From Bradyrhizobium arachidis (GTDB taxonomy: Bacteria > Pseudomonadota > Alphaproteobacteria > Rhizobiales > Xanthobacteraceae), in the NCBI RefSeq assembly GCF_024758505.1, contig NZ_CP077970.1, forward strand, positions 1,178,001 to 1,242,000: a DNA stretch of 64,000 nt, given 5' to 3'. The position numbers and the translations under genes were made by a program. Positions 29,367 through 38,283 of this stretch are shown here, in pieces. Position 1 is the stretch's first letter. Every line of letters begins with the position of its first letter. Under the pieces are notes generated by a model. It was not told the DNA's origin. It searched no databases and saw nothing but the letters and a program-made list of their open reading frames with translations.

Positions 29367-29565
29367 AAACATTGTGCTGCGCACGACGGGCATCGCTGTC
29401 GGGTTCGGGGTGTCACTGTTTGGCGGAACCTTACCCTATTTGCTGGTGGTTGCAGCACGCGAATATGGCCTGGATGTTCCCCGTCTATGAATCGGTGGCG
29501 TGGTGCTGAGCCCGGTCGTTTATCACGTCGCGATGAAGCGCGGGCACGTCTACATCGATGACTAA
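29354..29565 (+). pseudogene. Fragment of a membrane transporter (MFS-like)
   Basis: LRTTGIAVGFGVSLFGGTLPYLL recalls the late helix of metabolite:H+ symporters (a pattern like RxTGxxxGYNxxxxLFGGTxP). A stop follows at about 29490, then a short frame to 29565 without clear family. This is a remnant at best. Confidence 0.3.
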
Positions 29566-29630
29566 ATCAAGGCTTCTGGCTTCACAATTCGGGTTGCGTC
29601 TGGAGCCCGACATTCTTCTTGGGAGAAAAC

Positions 29631-30405
29631 ATGTCGAAAAGCCATTACTTGTCCGCACGCGACCGCATGCTGACGCGCATCGCACAAACGAGGGACGCTG
29701 CCAAAGCGGGCCTGCCGCATGGGCCCGCACGGAATGATGGAAAATGGACGTTGACGTCCGATGGTGATTGGACCGGCGGAGCCTTCGTCGGCGAACTCTG
29801 GCTCGCGCATGTGGCCGATCCACAGCGCTTTCCGATCTCTGACGCGCATGCCGCCCTGAGGCGAATGCTGCCACGCGACCAGCTCCGAACGGCCTTCAAA
29901 GGATTTGGTTTCTACCACGGTGCAGCGCTTGGAAGCATCCTCTTCGCAGATGAAACGGGACGCAATGCCGCCCTCACGGCAGCTAGGTCGCTGGAGCAGA
30001 TGTTCGACCCGAAACTGGGCTTGATCCCGCTAGGCCAAGATGCCGAGGAGGCGAGCGCCGTTAGCATGGCCGAAAGCAGCATCGATTCCCTTCAGGCAAC
30101 GGGTCTGCTTTACTGGGCCGCGGACCAACTGGGCGACGCGCATATGGATGCGGTCCAATGCTCATATGCGGAGAGTATTGGAAATCCATGCGCGGTCCGA
30201 TAACTCGGTGATCCAATCTTCCACGCTACACTCGCGAACGGGAAAGGTGCTGAGAACGCATACGCACAAGGGATACAGCGACGTTAGCACTTGGGGACGT
30301 GCGCAGGGTTGGGCGTCTCTCTATACCGCTCACGCAGCCATGTTCGCCCGGGCTTTGGAGCGGTTGAAAGGAGGCGAAGGGCATTCAACTCCGCTCCAAC
30401 CATAG
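29631..30405 (+). pseudogene. GH88/GH105-like unsaturated glucuronyl hydrolase, frameshifted and truncated
   Basis: ATG at 29631 follows GGGAGAAAAC. The first frame (to 30203) holds an (alpha/alpha)6-type sequence with DGDWTGGAFVGELWLAH and GFGFYHGAALG. Near 30150-30160 the coding pattern moves to another frame, which continues with HTHKGYSDVSTWGRAQGW, a hallmark of the family, and ends at 30405. Joined, the two parts give about 255 residues, well short of the usual 370-400. The family removes unsaturated uronic acids from cleaved plant or bacterial polysaccharides. One frameshift plus truncation beside the tRNA makes function unlikely. Confidence 0.75.
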
Positions 30406-30416
30406 CAACAATGAAA

Positions 30417-30493
30417 TGGCGCACCCGACACGATTCGAACGTATGGCCTCCACCTTCGGAGGATGGTACTCTATCCAGCTGAGCTACGGGTGC
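30417..30493 (-). tRNA. tRNA-Arg (anticodon CCG)
   Basis: The minus strand folds as a 77-base tRNA. The acceptor stem GCACCCG pairs with CGGGTGC, with discriminator G and encoded CCA at the 3' end. The D arm contains AGCTCAGCTGGATAGAG. The anticodon stem CCATC/GGTGG encloses CTCCGAA, giving anticodon CCG. The T arm contains GTTCGAATC. The 3' end faces the truncated GH88-like gene, only 12 bases away, the usual side for island integration. Confidence 0.95.
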
Positions 30494-31694
30494 ATTCTCT
30501 TAGTTCTCTTTGTCGCCTTCTCCGATCGACCAACAATGGTCAAACGGGTTCGGCTCGAATCCTTATTCGTCTAGCGCTGAGATGCCGCCCTGGCCTGGAC
30601 CGCGGGCGATGCCGCGCCTTTCGAACCGGCCAATCTGGTCCCGCCAATGCTCCAGCGCTTCGGCGAGAAGAGGGGCCGGAAGGCGAGAGGACAGCTCAGT
30701 CGGTGAGGCAGACAGCGCTTTAGTTCAGAAAGGGAGGCTACATTCAAATCCTCAGTTGCCGTGTAGCGCGACGCACCTGTCGACCATAACGTTCGTTATC
30801 GGTCGGATCGGGGGGCCTTCCCTTCCATTCGTCGGTAATCAGCTAATCCTCGAAATAGTAGAGCCACGTTGTTACCCTAGGTTCGGATCAATCCGCATCG
30901 CGCCAGTCCACTCGCGCGTTCCCGGCAGCGTGAAACACAGGTACAGGGGATCGTAATAACGTCCTTCGCGAGACCGCCCCAGCCGGGCGCCTCGCCGATC
31001 ATGTAGACCTCGTTGATGCAGCCCAGGCTCAGCACCCGCAGGCCGCTTGGCGATGCCCGAGAGCCGGCGGTAACCGCTGTTCGGCAGATAGCTCCACGCG
31101 GTTGAAAGAGATGGCCGTTGCACCTTTGAGGCAAATCTGTCTTCGCGGCAACGAATGGTAACGCTTCGATCAGAGTATGCAGCTTCCCCTTCCGCAGACC
31201 GACCTTTTGCGAGCTATACCGCTTGTTCTTATGGTTCGCCGACCGTCACGATCATTCCCTGTCGTGGACCTGGCTCCGTTTGTTATGGCGGTGGAGCGCT
31301 TGCTTGAGCCGCCGTCAAGCCGGCGAGCGCAACCGTCAACGACAAGGCATATCGGGGCGAGGTATGCGCGACGCTGACTCAATGGTCACGCGGTGCACGA
31401 ACTGTCGACCGTCAGACTGGTGCGGCTAGGAAGGCCGCTCGCTCCCAGTGTCGATCAGTTGACGCAGAAAAACCCGTCGGTGGAATCCGCCCTGATGTTA
31501 GAAGCGATCAGGATGCCGGAAACACGCTCGAACTGATCCTTGTATTTTGGCTTCCGATAGGTTTTAAGCCTGTAAGTTCATGACCTCGACGTCAACGGAA
31601 ACCGATCCATCCGGTTTTGCCGTGCTCGAACAAAGGTAACGGAGCCGGCGTAGTTAATCATTTGAAGGTTCTGCGCCCCCTAAAGGAATGCATC
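30494..31694. other. No supported gene
   Basis: Short frames on both strands. A minus-strand frame at 30872-31123 ends YYDPLYLCFTLPGTREWTGA, which looks protein-like but is not recognised. No RNA gene other than the adjacent tRNA is seen. Confidence 0.4.
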
Positions 31695-31997
31695 ATGGCT
31701 AAGATGACCAAGAACCAGCTAATTGACGCGATTGCTGAAGGAGCGCAGATTTCCAAGGCAGACGTGAAGGCCGTCATCGAGCAGATGACGACTGTAGGCT
31801 ACAATGAATTGAACACGTCGGGTGAGTTCGTCATTCCGGGCTTTGTCAAAATGTCGATCGTGAACAAACCCGCTACTGAAGCCCGCAGCGGAATTAATCC
31901 TTTTACGAAGGAACCGATGGAATTTGCGGCGAAGCCGGCCAGCAAATCGGTTAAGGCGTCTCCGCTCAAGGCTGCTAAAGACGCTGTCGCGGTATAA
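31695..31997 (+). CDS. HU-family DNA-binding protein
   Basis: A 100-residue protein starting at ATG 31695, preceded by AAAGGA at suitable spacing. The N-terminal helices (MTKNQLIDAIAEGAQISKAD) and the beta-arm region (GEFVIPGFVKMSI, then ARSGINPFTKEPMEF) fit the HU/IHF fold, including the Pro-containing arm. The last 20 residues form a Lys/Ala-rich tail beyond the usual HU end. HU proteins bend and compact DNA non-specifically. Alternative heterodimeric IHF subunit function is less likely given the divergent arm. It stands alone. Confidence 0.88.
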   Translation: MAKMTKNQLIDAIAEGAQISKADVKAVIEQMTTVGYNELNTSGEFVIPGFVKMSIVNKPATEARSGINPFTKEPMEFAAKPASKSVKASPLKAAKDAVAV

Positions 31998-32422
31998 GGT
32001 CCCTGGTCTCTGGATTACTACGTTGATGTAGGGCGCGTAACCAAGTGGGCACGTAACCAAGTGGCCTGGTGCGATCGTAGCAAATCGTGGCCCACGCCAA
32101 TCAGGTCCCTCGCGCTCCTGACACTTCCGACGTATCTACGAGGAAGGCAACGCATTGCTTACGCGGGTGGAAAAACTTGAAGCAAACCTCCGCACTGCAT
32201 CCGCTTGCAATGAGGCGCTCGAGCAGGTTAGCCACAGGTCGTTTCGCGCTTTGCGACTATGGAGAACAGCATTGAACAGTGCCCAGGCATCAACGGGCAA
32301 TTGTCACCGCGTCGTATCAAGAACGAGAGAAAATCCGATCGGGGTGTAACTGTGACATGACTGAGATTGTGTCGGGTTCGACGCACGTCTTGATGTGCCG
32401 CTCGTCAGCCGTAAAAAGCCGC
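31998..32422. other. No supported gene
   Basis: A 64-codon plus frame at 32155 has a helical start (RVEKLEANLRTA) but no binding site or recognised family. Confidence 0.35.
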
Positions 32423-32620
32423 TCACTCCTTACCACACGTAGACGGAAGCGGAATGGGCCGCAAGCGTGAGGCGCGTGATGGATTACCTGCCCTGACTTC
32501 ATATTGATCGGCAAGCTTCAAGAGACGTTGCTTCGTAAACGGATCAGCTTGTTCAGCAATGTCGCGGACCAAGGACGCTCGCGCCCGATAGAATCCTTGT
32601 TCATAAAACACCGAGAACAT
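32423..32620 (-). CDS. Small helical hypothetical protein
   Basis: A 65-residue protein. Residues 11-42 (YRARASLVRDIAEQADPF, then KQRLLKLADQYE) resemble a short helical hairpin found in many small Bradyrhizobium proteins, in which a YRxRAxxLRxLAEQA helix is followed by a KQRLLxLAxxYE helix. The function is unknown. The C-terminal 20 residues are Pro/Arg-rich and diverged. Confidence 0.5.
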   Translation of the reverse strand: MFSVFYEQGFYRARASLVRDIAEQADPFTKQRLLKLADQYEVRAGNPSRASRLRPIPLPSTCGKE

Positions 32621-32792
32621 GTGGTCGCCTGCAGCCTAAATCCGCTTGGTTCGGCCAGCGGGTTGGTTCTTTCTGCGTTGCTCAAGCGCATTCCAAGTTC
32701 AGCTAGCGTGCGTCGGCAACGATGCCGTGGCTGGCTCGCGCGGGGTCGGGGCGCGCTCGATCCGCCGAACCGCTACGCGCATCAAGCAAACA

Positions 32793-33059
32793 TTATTGCA
32801 GCCTACGCGGAGCAGCCTCCATCGTTCTTTCGAGCAGCAGGTCTTCAAGCTGCCGGATCTTGTCCAAGAGCTCATGAGCCTCGGCGGCATCGCGGGCGTG
32901 GTGATTGACGACGCCGCCCGTGAGAAATGCAATGGCCAATGTTGCGTCTGAAACATCTTCGTCAATAAGCGTCGTCGCCAGCTTCTCAGCCAGCAGCTTT
33001 GCGCGGGCCAGCGGATGGCCTGTGACCTCTGGCGGCACGGGCCGTACCGGTTCTGCCAT
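32793..33059 (-). CDS. Small hypothetical protein (88 aa)
   Basis: ATG at 33059 is preceded by GGAAGGA about nine bases upstream. The 88-residue product is mostly helical (LARAKLLAEKLATTLIDEDV, then ELLDKIRQLEDLLLERT, a likely coiled coil) with no signal peptide. The function is unknown. Its upstream DNA (minus strand GGAATGTAAATGCTACAAG) resembles that of the receiver gene at 34566-34952, suggesting a shared promoter type. Confidence 0.6.
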   Translation of the reverse strand: MAEPVRPVPPEVTGHPLARAKLLAEKLATTLIDEDVSDATLAIAFLTGGVVNHHARDAAEAHELLDKIRQLEDLLLERTMEAAPRRLQ

Positions 33060-33337
33060 TCGGAGCTATCCTTCCGGAGGTAACTTGTAGCATTTACATT
33101 CCAGAGCATTCAATCTTTCGAATCACAAATACCGAGGCTGAATGCAACTGATCCTAACGGCAATTGATTCCAACGTTAGAGTTATCAAGTGGGGATTGTT
33201 CCTCCGCCTCGAGAGGTCAGCTCTCCGATTGCGAGGCCGCGGGTCAGCGGATGTTCAGAGGCGACGGCCGATTGAACGTCATGTAGCGGAATCTCCCTTT
33301 CCCATTAAGGCCACTTACGAGCATTTACACCGTCGAT

Positions 33338-33754
33338 ATGGTCCCTGGCATTCCCGAACGATTTTGGCAGATACACTATGACACCGCCCACGATCCGAAT
33401 TCGCCGACTCTGCCAGACATCGAAAGCGGGGCAAACTACCAGAACTTCGCCTACGAACTGCTGCGGCACTTCGGGCGACACGTTCCCAACCTGCGATCAA
33501 GCAATCTTTGGAAGGATACGCTAGATACGGTTCCTGTTGACGATTATCAGCCACTGGACCTCCTGCTATTTAACAGGACTAGCGTCGCTTGGGGTGCCCA
33601 TATCGCCGTCTACTTTGGCAATGATCGGGCGATCCATCTATGCCGCAGTGTTGGCGTAGCCGCCGTATGGCCCGTTGTGCAGTTTCCGCAACGTCCAGAG
33701 TACCGGGTGCTCGTTGGGGCAAAGCGTGCGATACGCTCCACGTCCGATCGCTAA
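33338..33754 (+). CDS. NlpC/P60 (C40)-like protein lacking the catalytic cysteine
   Basis: A 138-residue protein with the outline of a C40 peptidase: an N-terminal segment GANYQNFAYELLRHFG where active enzymes have GxDC at the start of the helix, then LDLLLFNR, then WGAHIAVYFG with the second catalytic-type His88. At the position of the nucleophile, Asp-Cys is Asn33-Tyr34; both changes are explained by G-to-A transitions (GAC to AAC, TGC to TAC). It is therefore probably catalytically dead, either a recent pseudoenzyme or an inactivated gene. No neighbour suggests a partner. Confidence 0.6.
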   Translation: MVPGIPERFWQIHYDTAHDPNSPTLPDIESGANYQNFAYELLRHFGRHVPNLRSSNLWKDTLDTVPVDDYQPLDLLLFNRTSVAWGAHIAVYFGNDRAIHLCRSVGVAAVWPVVQFPQRPEYRVLVGAKRAIRSTSDR

Positions 33755-34035
33755 ACTTGCGTAGAGCTGACGCGTCTCGCTGCCTGCAGGCTTACGTGGC
33801 TGCACAGGGACAAAAAAAAGTAAAAGCCCCGTTCGGTTCCAGGCTGAGACTTGTAGCGTGAACATCGAAACTGCAAAGCGCGCAAGCGCCGACTAAATCG
33901 CTGTCTCAACTGGATCCTGGAAGGCGCGCCCTTAACGGTACCGCATGTGCGTTGAGGCCGGATAGCTATTTCTTTGCGATGATCGAGAGCCATACACCGT
34001 GGATGAGTTCGATCTATTCCGTCGTTTGGACGATC

Positions 34036-34236
34036 TTATGCGACTCGGAGGTCTTCAGCGGAAAGTTTCCCAGAACGACCGGCCTTGGGCTCGTAGCTAA
34101 TTCGGGAGCCCTCTGCCAGGCCGGTGTGACCGGCCTTTTCAACGGCACTAATGTGCACGAAGATGTCAGGCCCCCCATCGTCCGGTTTAATAAAGCCGTA
34201 TCCTTTGGTCGGGTTGAACCACTTCACAGTACCCAT
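34036..34236 (-). CDS. Cold-shock protein (CspA family)
   Basis: A 66-residue single cold-shock domain beginning [19 protein letters not shown]1 (KGYGFI) and RNP2 (DIFVHI) are intact, so it should bind single-stranded RNA or DNA as a chaperone. The start at 34236 matches the family start; the frame is open upstream but does not look coding. A second copy lies at 37724-37960, and the two also share about 80 bases of upstream DNA, so they arose by local duplication. Confidence 0.92.
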   Translation of the reverse strand: MGTVKWFNPTKGYGFIKPDDGGPDIFVHISAVEKAGHTGLAEGSRISYEPKAGRSGKLSAEDLRVA

Positions 34237-34565
34237 TGCCACTGCAAATCTCCGAATTGAAGCCGGTCTATCTAGCCGAGGGCCGAGGCGGATATCAAGT
34301 GCGACGAAAGCCAAGAGGGCCTCTCATTCCAAGGCCGTCCTGATAGAGAGACATCCATACTGCCTGCGCAGGTGGGCGAGACCGATCAGATAAGTGGCAG
34401 GAGTCGAGCTTTGTTAACCGGCGGTTCGAGCACCCGAATCCAATTCAGGATTGCCCACTGTCGTATTCATATCCACTGAGCTTCGCCGGTCCGCAACGCA
34501 GACCTCGCATGACGCTGCATCGGGCGATCAGCGTAGAGCTAAAGTTGAGCGGATGGCTCGTTGTC

Positions 34566-34952
34566 TCAAGCGTCGGCCTCGTCGCGGTGTTGCTCCAGTG
34601 CGGCATCGAGGTGCTTGAACAACATATGGCCGGCAAAGGGTTTTGCCAGGAACCCAACTGCTCCCCGATTCAGCGCAGAGGCGCGAATGCGGTCATTACC
34701 GAAGGCAGTCATGAAAATGAATGGTGCGTCGTATCGCTGGGCCCGCATCTCTCTCAGTAAGTCCAAGCCGCTCATCACCGCCATCTGCACATCCGTAATC
34801 ACACAGGATGTTTCGCTCAACTGGGGCGAGCGCAGGAACTTCTCAGCCGACGCAAATGTATGGACGATGTAGTCGCGCGATTTTAAAAGGTTCTCTATCG
34901 CAAAACGGACCGACGTGTCGTCATCGACGACGGAAATCATAGGCGTAGACAA
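34566..34952 (-). CDS. Single-domain (receiver-only) response regulator
   Basis: A 128-residue receiver closely related to the one at 3914-4294. Acidic pocket VVDDDTS, phospho-acceptor Asp54 in ITDVQM, Thr82 and Lys104 in LAKPF are present, with no output domain. The start is TTG at 34952, supported by AGGAGG at 34960-34965 with seven-base spacing. The shared element CAAACCTAAGTATG lies 83 bases upstream. Two near-identical relays under a common element suggest a phosphorelay or buffering role for a FixJ/NodW-type system (inference). Confidence 0.88.
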   Translation of the reverse strand: MSTPMISVVDDDTSVRFAIENLLKSRDYIVHTFASAEKFLRSPQLSETSCVITDVQMAVMSGLDLLREMRAQRYDAPFIFMTAFGNDRIRASALNRGAVGFLAKPFAGHMLFKHLDAALEQHRDEADA

Positions 34953-35034
34953 AATGCGCCCTCCTGACGCTGGAAAGAGCTTGTAGCATTAGCATCCTGG
35001 ACGACAAGTAGGGTTGATGACGAATTTCTAAAAT

Positions 35035-35048
35035 CATACTTAGGTTTG
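35035..35048 (-). promoter_or_regulatory. Element shared by both receiver-only regulator genes (second copy)
   Basis: CAAACCTAAGTATG on the minus strand, 83 bases upstream of the TTG start at 34952. It is identical to 4381-4394 at nearly the same distance from the paralogous gene. Confidence 0.5.
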
Positions 35049-35343
35049 CCGCAGCGATTAGTATGACTTTTCATTGCTCAGTCATCTGATCAGGTCGGCC
35101 TTCGAGCATGCGCGCGAAGTGTTTGGCTCCCGCGCGTATTATGCGCGAAGGCCGAAAATCGCCTCGCCGCGGCTTGCCGATAGCATCTGAGCGCTACAGA
35201 CGAACCGAGGAGCTTGGGAGCCGCCCACCTCGGACGTGCGAAAACATTGCCCGCTCTGTGAGCAGAGTGAGCTTTTGCGCCGATCGCATCTCGTACCTGC
35301 GTGATCTGCTCTCGCCAAAATGGGTCCTGCCCCTCATGCCCAT

Positions 35344-36039
35344 TCATTGATCGTGGCTAATTTGCAGGTCGAAAAGCGCTAGGGATTGTCGATCCAGGAT
35401 CACGATTTCGCGTTGAGTATTGCCCATGAAATCAAGGATGCCCGCCTTGTGCAGTTGCGACACCGCACGCGATACAGTCTCGAGCGTCAGGCCAAGGTAA
35501 TCGGCGATATCGCGACGGGACATCGGTAGCGAGATTACGCCGGCGGCGGATAGCCGCCCATCCATCTCAAGCAAGAACGCGGCAACCCTCTCAAGTGAGG
35601 TTTTGCGTCCCAGCAACAGCATATGGTTTTCGGCGTGCTGCAGGTTGTCGGTTGTCAGACCGAGCAGGTTACGCCAGACAACGACATCACTGTCGGCGGC
35701 CACTTCAAGGCTTGCCCGTCTCATCACGCGAACAGTGGTTTTGACCACCGCTTCTGCGGTAAATCGATGTGTCTCACCATTCTCGAGCCCAAAGATGTCG
35801 CCGTCCAAATGAAATGCGCCGATCTGGCGGCGACCGTCAGAGAGCAATTTATAGCTTCGCACCCCTCCGCGTTTGACCTGATAGACATACTCGGCGGCTT
35901 CCTTCTCCCCGTAGATTTCCCGTCCCTTTCTGTAAGTGAATTCACCCAGGCCGATGATTGGGGTGAAATCGCTCGACAGGCCAAAATCTCTGAGCGAATC
36001 TGAGCGAGGCGTCTGGCGTGTGGTGATGCGCGCAAACAT
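35344..36039 (-). CDS. Crp/Fnr-family transcription regulator, FixK-like
   Basis: A 231-residue regulator. The N-terminal cyclic-nucleotide-binding-type fold includes EAAEYVYQVKRGGVRSYKLL and GAFHLDGDIFGLE. The C-terminal winged helix has MSRRDIADYLGLTLETVSRA, with the Glu and Ser-Arg that contact TTGAT-N4-ATCAA sites. It lacks the N-terminal cysteine cluster of Fnr, so it is closer to FixK, which activates microaerobic genes under FixJ control in rhizobia. The start has AGGAG upstream. A matching FixK box lies 458 bases away, upstream of the divergent DUF3551 gene. Confidence 0.88.
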   Translation of the reverse strand: MFARITTRQTPRSDSLRDFGLSSDFTPIIGLGEFTYRKGREIYGEKEAAEYVYQVKRGGVRSYKLLSDGRRQIGAFHLDGDIFGLENGETHRFTAEAVVKTTVRVMRRASLEVAADSDVVVWRNLLGLTTDNLQHAENHMLLLGRKTSLERVAAFLLEMDGRLSAAGVISLPMSRRDIADYLGLTLETVSRAVSQLHKAGILDFMGNTQREIVILDRQSLALFDLQISHDQ

Positions 36040-36496
36040 CGGGCGACTCCTGGACTATCAATTCTACCGAAGATCAAACTCTTGCGCGGGATAAGAATCA
36101 ATTCCCGCTTACGATGTCTCCGCCAAGCGTATTCAACGTCTAACCAACGGGCAATGCGGCGTTGTAGCACCGCAGGCAGAGCGCAACTTAAGATAATCAA
36201 GATATTTCGCTCTGATATGACGGAGGCTTGTCGTTCTGAGACGTGATTCCATCGTTTGGCGTGCGGGGTTATCGGGCTGGGGCGGTGTTACGCTGGAAAG
36301 ATGCAATTTCCTCCTTAAGAGCGGCAGGAATAGTGCGTCGCATCTGACAAACTACAGGATATGACTACGACGCTCCCTGGTGACGAGAGTTTTTCTCGCG
36401 CCTGGCCGCTTCCTGGGACTACCGGTGGTCGCCTCGTCATGCCATGAGGAAACGGTCGCACGCCTTTGACGATGGGGCGCCGCCGCCCGTTTGCAT

Positions 36497-36510
36497 TTGA
36501 CCAAAATCAA
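36497..36510 (+). promoter_or_regulatory. FixK/Fnr box
   Basis: TTGACCAAAATCAA matches the consensus TTGAT-N4-ATCAA at 9 of 10 defined positions. It lies 57 bases before the ATG at 36567, a suitable position for activation. A FixK-like regulator is encoded nearby. Confidence 0.7.
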
Positions 36511-36566
36511 AGCGTACAATTCGGCCCTCTATCCTTCAGCAAGGCTTAAGGGAGGCAAGAGGTCTC

Positions 36567-36836
36567 ATGCGTCATTTTCTGTTCAGCGCTGTGCTGGCAC
36601 TTTCCGTCCTCGCCGGGCTTGGATCGCCTTCGACAGCCGCCCCGCGGCATCGATCAGCAGATGTACCCCCGGCTCCGCAGGACCTTTATTGCCTGCAGGG
36701 GCGTATCTGGGGATATCCGGGCAATTGTCAGTTCTCCAGCTATAGCCAGTGCATGGCGACTGCATCCGGCACGGACGCCTATTGCGGCATGAATCCAATG
36801 TACGCTTTCGCGCAACAGCGATCGCAGTGGCGCTGA
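36567..36836 (+). CDS. DUF3551-type small secreted protein
   Basis: An 89-residue protein. Residues 1-25 are a clear signal peptide (hydrophobic core LFSAVLALSVLAGLG, cleavage after TAA). The mature part holds the family pattern: a Cys in YCLQG, WGYPGNCQFSSYSQCMATAS and a final Cys in DAYCGMNP, so four cysteines may form two disulfides. It is common in Bradyrhizobium and of unknown function, probably periplasmic. A FixK box 57 bases upstream suggests low-oxygen expression. Confidence 0.8.
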   Translation: MRHFLFSAVLALSVLAGLGSPSTAAPRHRSADVPPAPQDLYCLQGRIWGYPGNCQFSSYSQCMATASGTDAYCGMNPMYAFAQQRSQWR

Positions 36837-37514
36837 AAGACTCGAGCATTCCAAGGTGCCGTGCCAGCGCGAGGTGAGGGCGCTGAGTGAAATCCTCCGC
36901 TAGCCTTGCGGGAAAGGTTGAGCGCGCTATCGCGCGACGACGGATTTGGGCTTCTCCTTGCGCAGAGATGAATTAGGACAGTGCTACGCACGGTAGTTGT
37001 ACGGAATTCACTTGGCATTTAGATACCGGTAATTTGGCCATCGCCGGGGCTGGCATTTCATCCCGAACAAGATTGCATTCGGCAAAAGGGGGCGCTGAAA
37101 AACGGCCCCTTTTCGATGAGGCAGCGCAGCGGCTCAGCTAATCAGGATGCGCATCAATCGAGGGACTTGCGGTCGCGCGACGCACTAGTTAACCGTCTAT
37201 TCAGACCGGCAGTGAGCAATCGCCTGTTGCTTGGATCCAACTACCTCTCCGATTAAAGTTAGATCATTCGGACGATCAGGTAGTATCGTCCATCGCCAGA
37301 TATCTTCGCCGATAAAGATCGTGCTTGAAAGCAATGTTTTTGTACTTGTAAACCGGCATCTTCCTTAGCCGGCGCCCTTGCCTGGAGACTTCCTTTAACG
37401 CTCTGTCCTGCAGTGGGCTCATCCTATTCCGCCGCTGGATTGGAAAGAGCGTTCAATCCACCTTATATAAAGAAGCCGTCATTCCTGAAAGTGCGAAAGA
37501 TCCTGTACGTTATC
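36837..37514. other. No supported gene
   Basis: No frame with a binding site or recognised motif. It ends at the IS21-like repeat block. Confidence 0.45.
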
Positions 37515-37592
37515 GATCACGATCCGCCGGAAACGGTGATCACGATGCTCTGGAATGAGTGATCACGATGGCCTGGAATTGGTGATCACCAT
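37515..37592 (+). repeat. Four 23-bp spaced GATCACGAT repeats (IS21-type end)
   Basis: GATCACGAT begins at 37515, 37538 and 37561, with GATCACCAT at 37584; the period is exactly 23 bases. The units also share a CTGGAA(T/C) segment. Multiple short terminal repeats are a feature of IS21-family element ends. No istA/istB gene is present, so this would be an orphan end. Confidence 0.6.
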
Positions 37593-37723
37593 CGTCTGGA
37601 ACGCGCACGTTGCACGAGAAGTGCGATGTTTCTCGGTAGCGTGGCTCCCCGTCTGCACAGGGGAGCAGCCCCGCCCCTTCCCTCCGGGGGAGGGCTCTTC
37701 ATTTCTAGTCGTTACCGACGAGC

Positions 37724-37960
37724 CTATCCAACTCGGAGATTTTCGGCAGAGGGTTTCCCGGAGCGGCCGGTCTTGGGCTCATAGCTAATTCGGGCGCCCT
37801 CCGTGAGGGCATTGTAACCGGCTTTCTCGACGGCACTAATGTGCACGAAGATGTCCGGGCCTCCATCGTCTGGTTTGATAAAGCCGTATCCTTTGGTCGG
37901 GTTAAACCACTTCACAGTACCTATTGCCAATGCAGTATCTCCGAATTGAAGCCAGTCCAT
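37724..37960 (-). CDS. Cold-shock protein copy with altered start codon
   Basis: A duplicate of the cold-shock gene at 34036-34236. RNP1 (KGYGFI) and RNP2 (DIFVHI) are intact. The codon matching the usual ATG is ATA, because of one transition. Translation could begin at a TTG two codons upstream (37930) or at an in-frame ATG at 37960, giving an extension MDWLQFGDTALA. The upstream DNA is also duplicated, which is why the extended frame is open. The protein may be made at reduced level, or the copy may be dying. Confidence 0.6.
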   Translation of the reverse strand: MDWLQFGDTALAIGTVKWFNPTKGYGFIKPDDGGPDIFVHISAVEKAGYNALTEGARISYEPKTGRSGKPSAENLRVG

Positions 37961-38283
37961 CTAGCCGATGGGGGAGGCGAACATCAAGTCATAACTGCGA
38001 AAGGCGCCTCTCATCCAGATTGTTCTCGACGCGGAGTCGAGCAGTTAGGCCGCGCTCCTATATGATGTCGGTTTCGCTTACAAAGTGATCGAGATCATGC
38101 GGTGGCGCTATATTTCGCGAAGGACTATGAGCGGACCTTCGCGGTTCATGTGCGACGGCTGCAGCGGTCATCAATAAACTAGAAGATCAGCCAATAGACG
38201 ATTTTGGCTTACACTGGGCGTTAGGGGAGCGAACAATTGATGCTCGGACTTGGGGCGCCGCCCCCACTCGCGCGCATCCAGCG
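37961..38283. other. No supported gene
   Basis: The first part is the duplicated upstream DNA of the cold-shock gene. The rest has no recognised feature. Confidence 0.4.
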
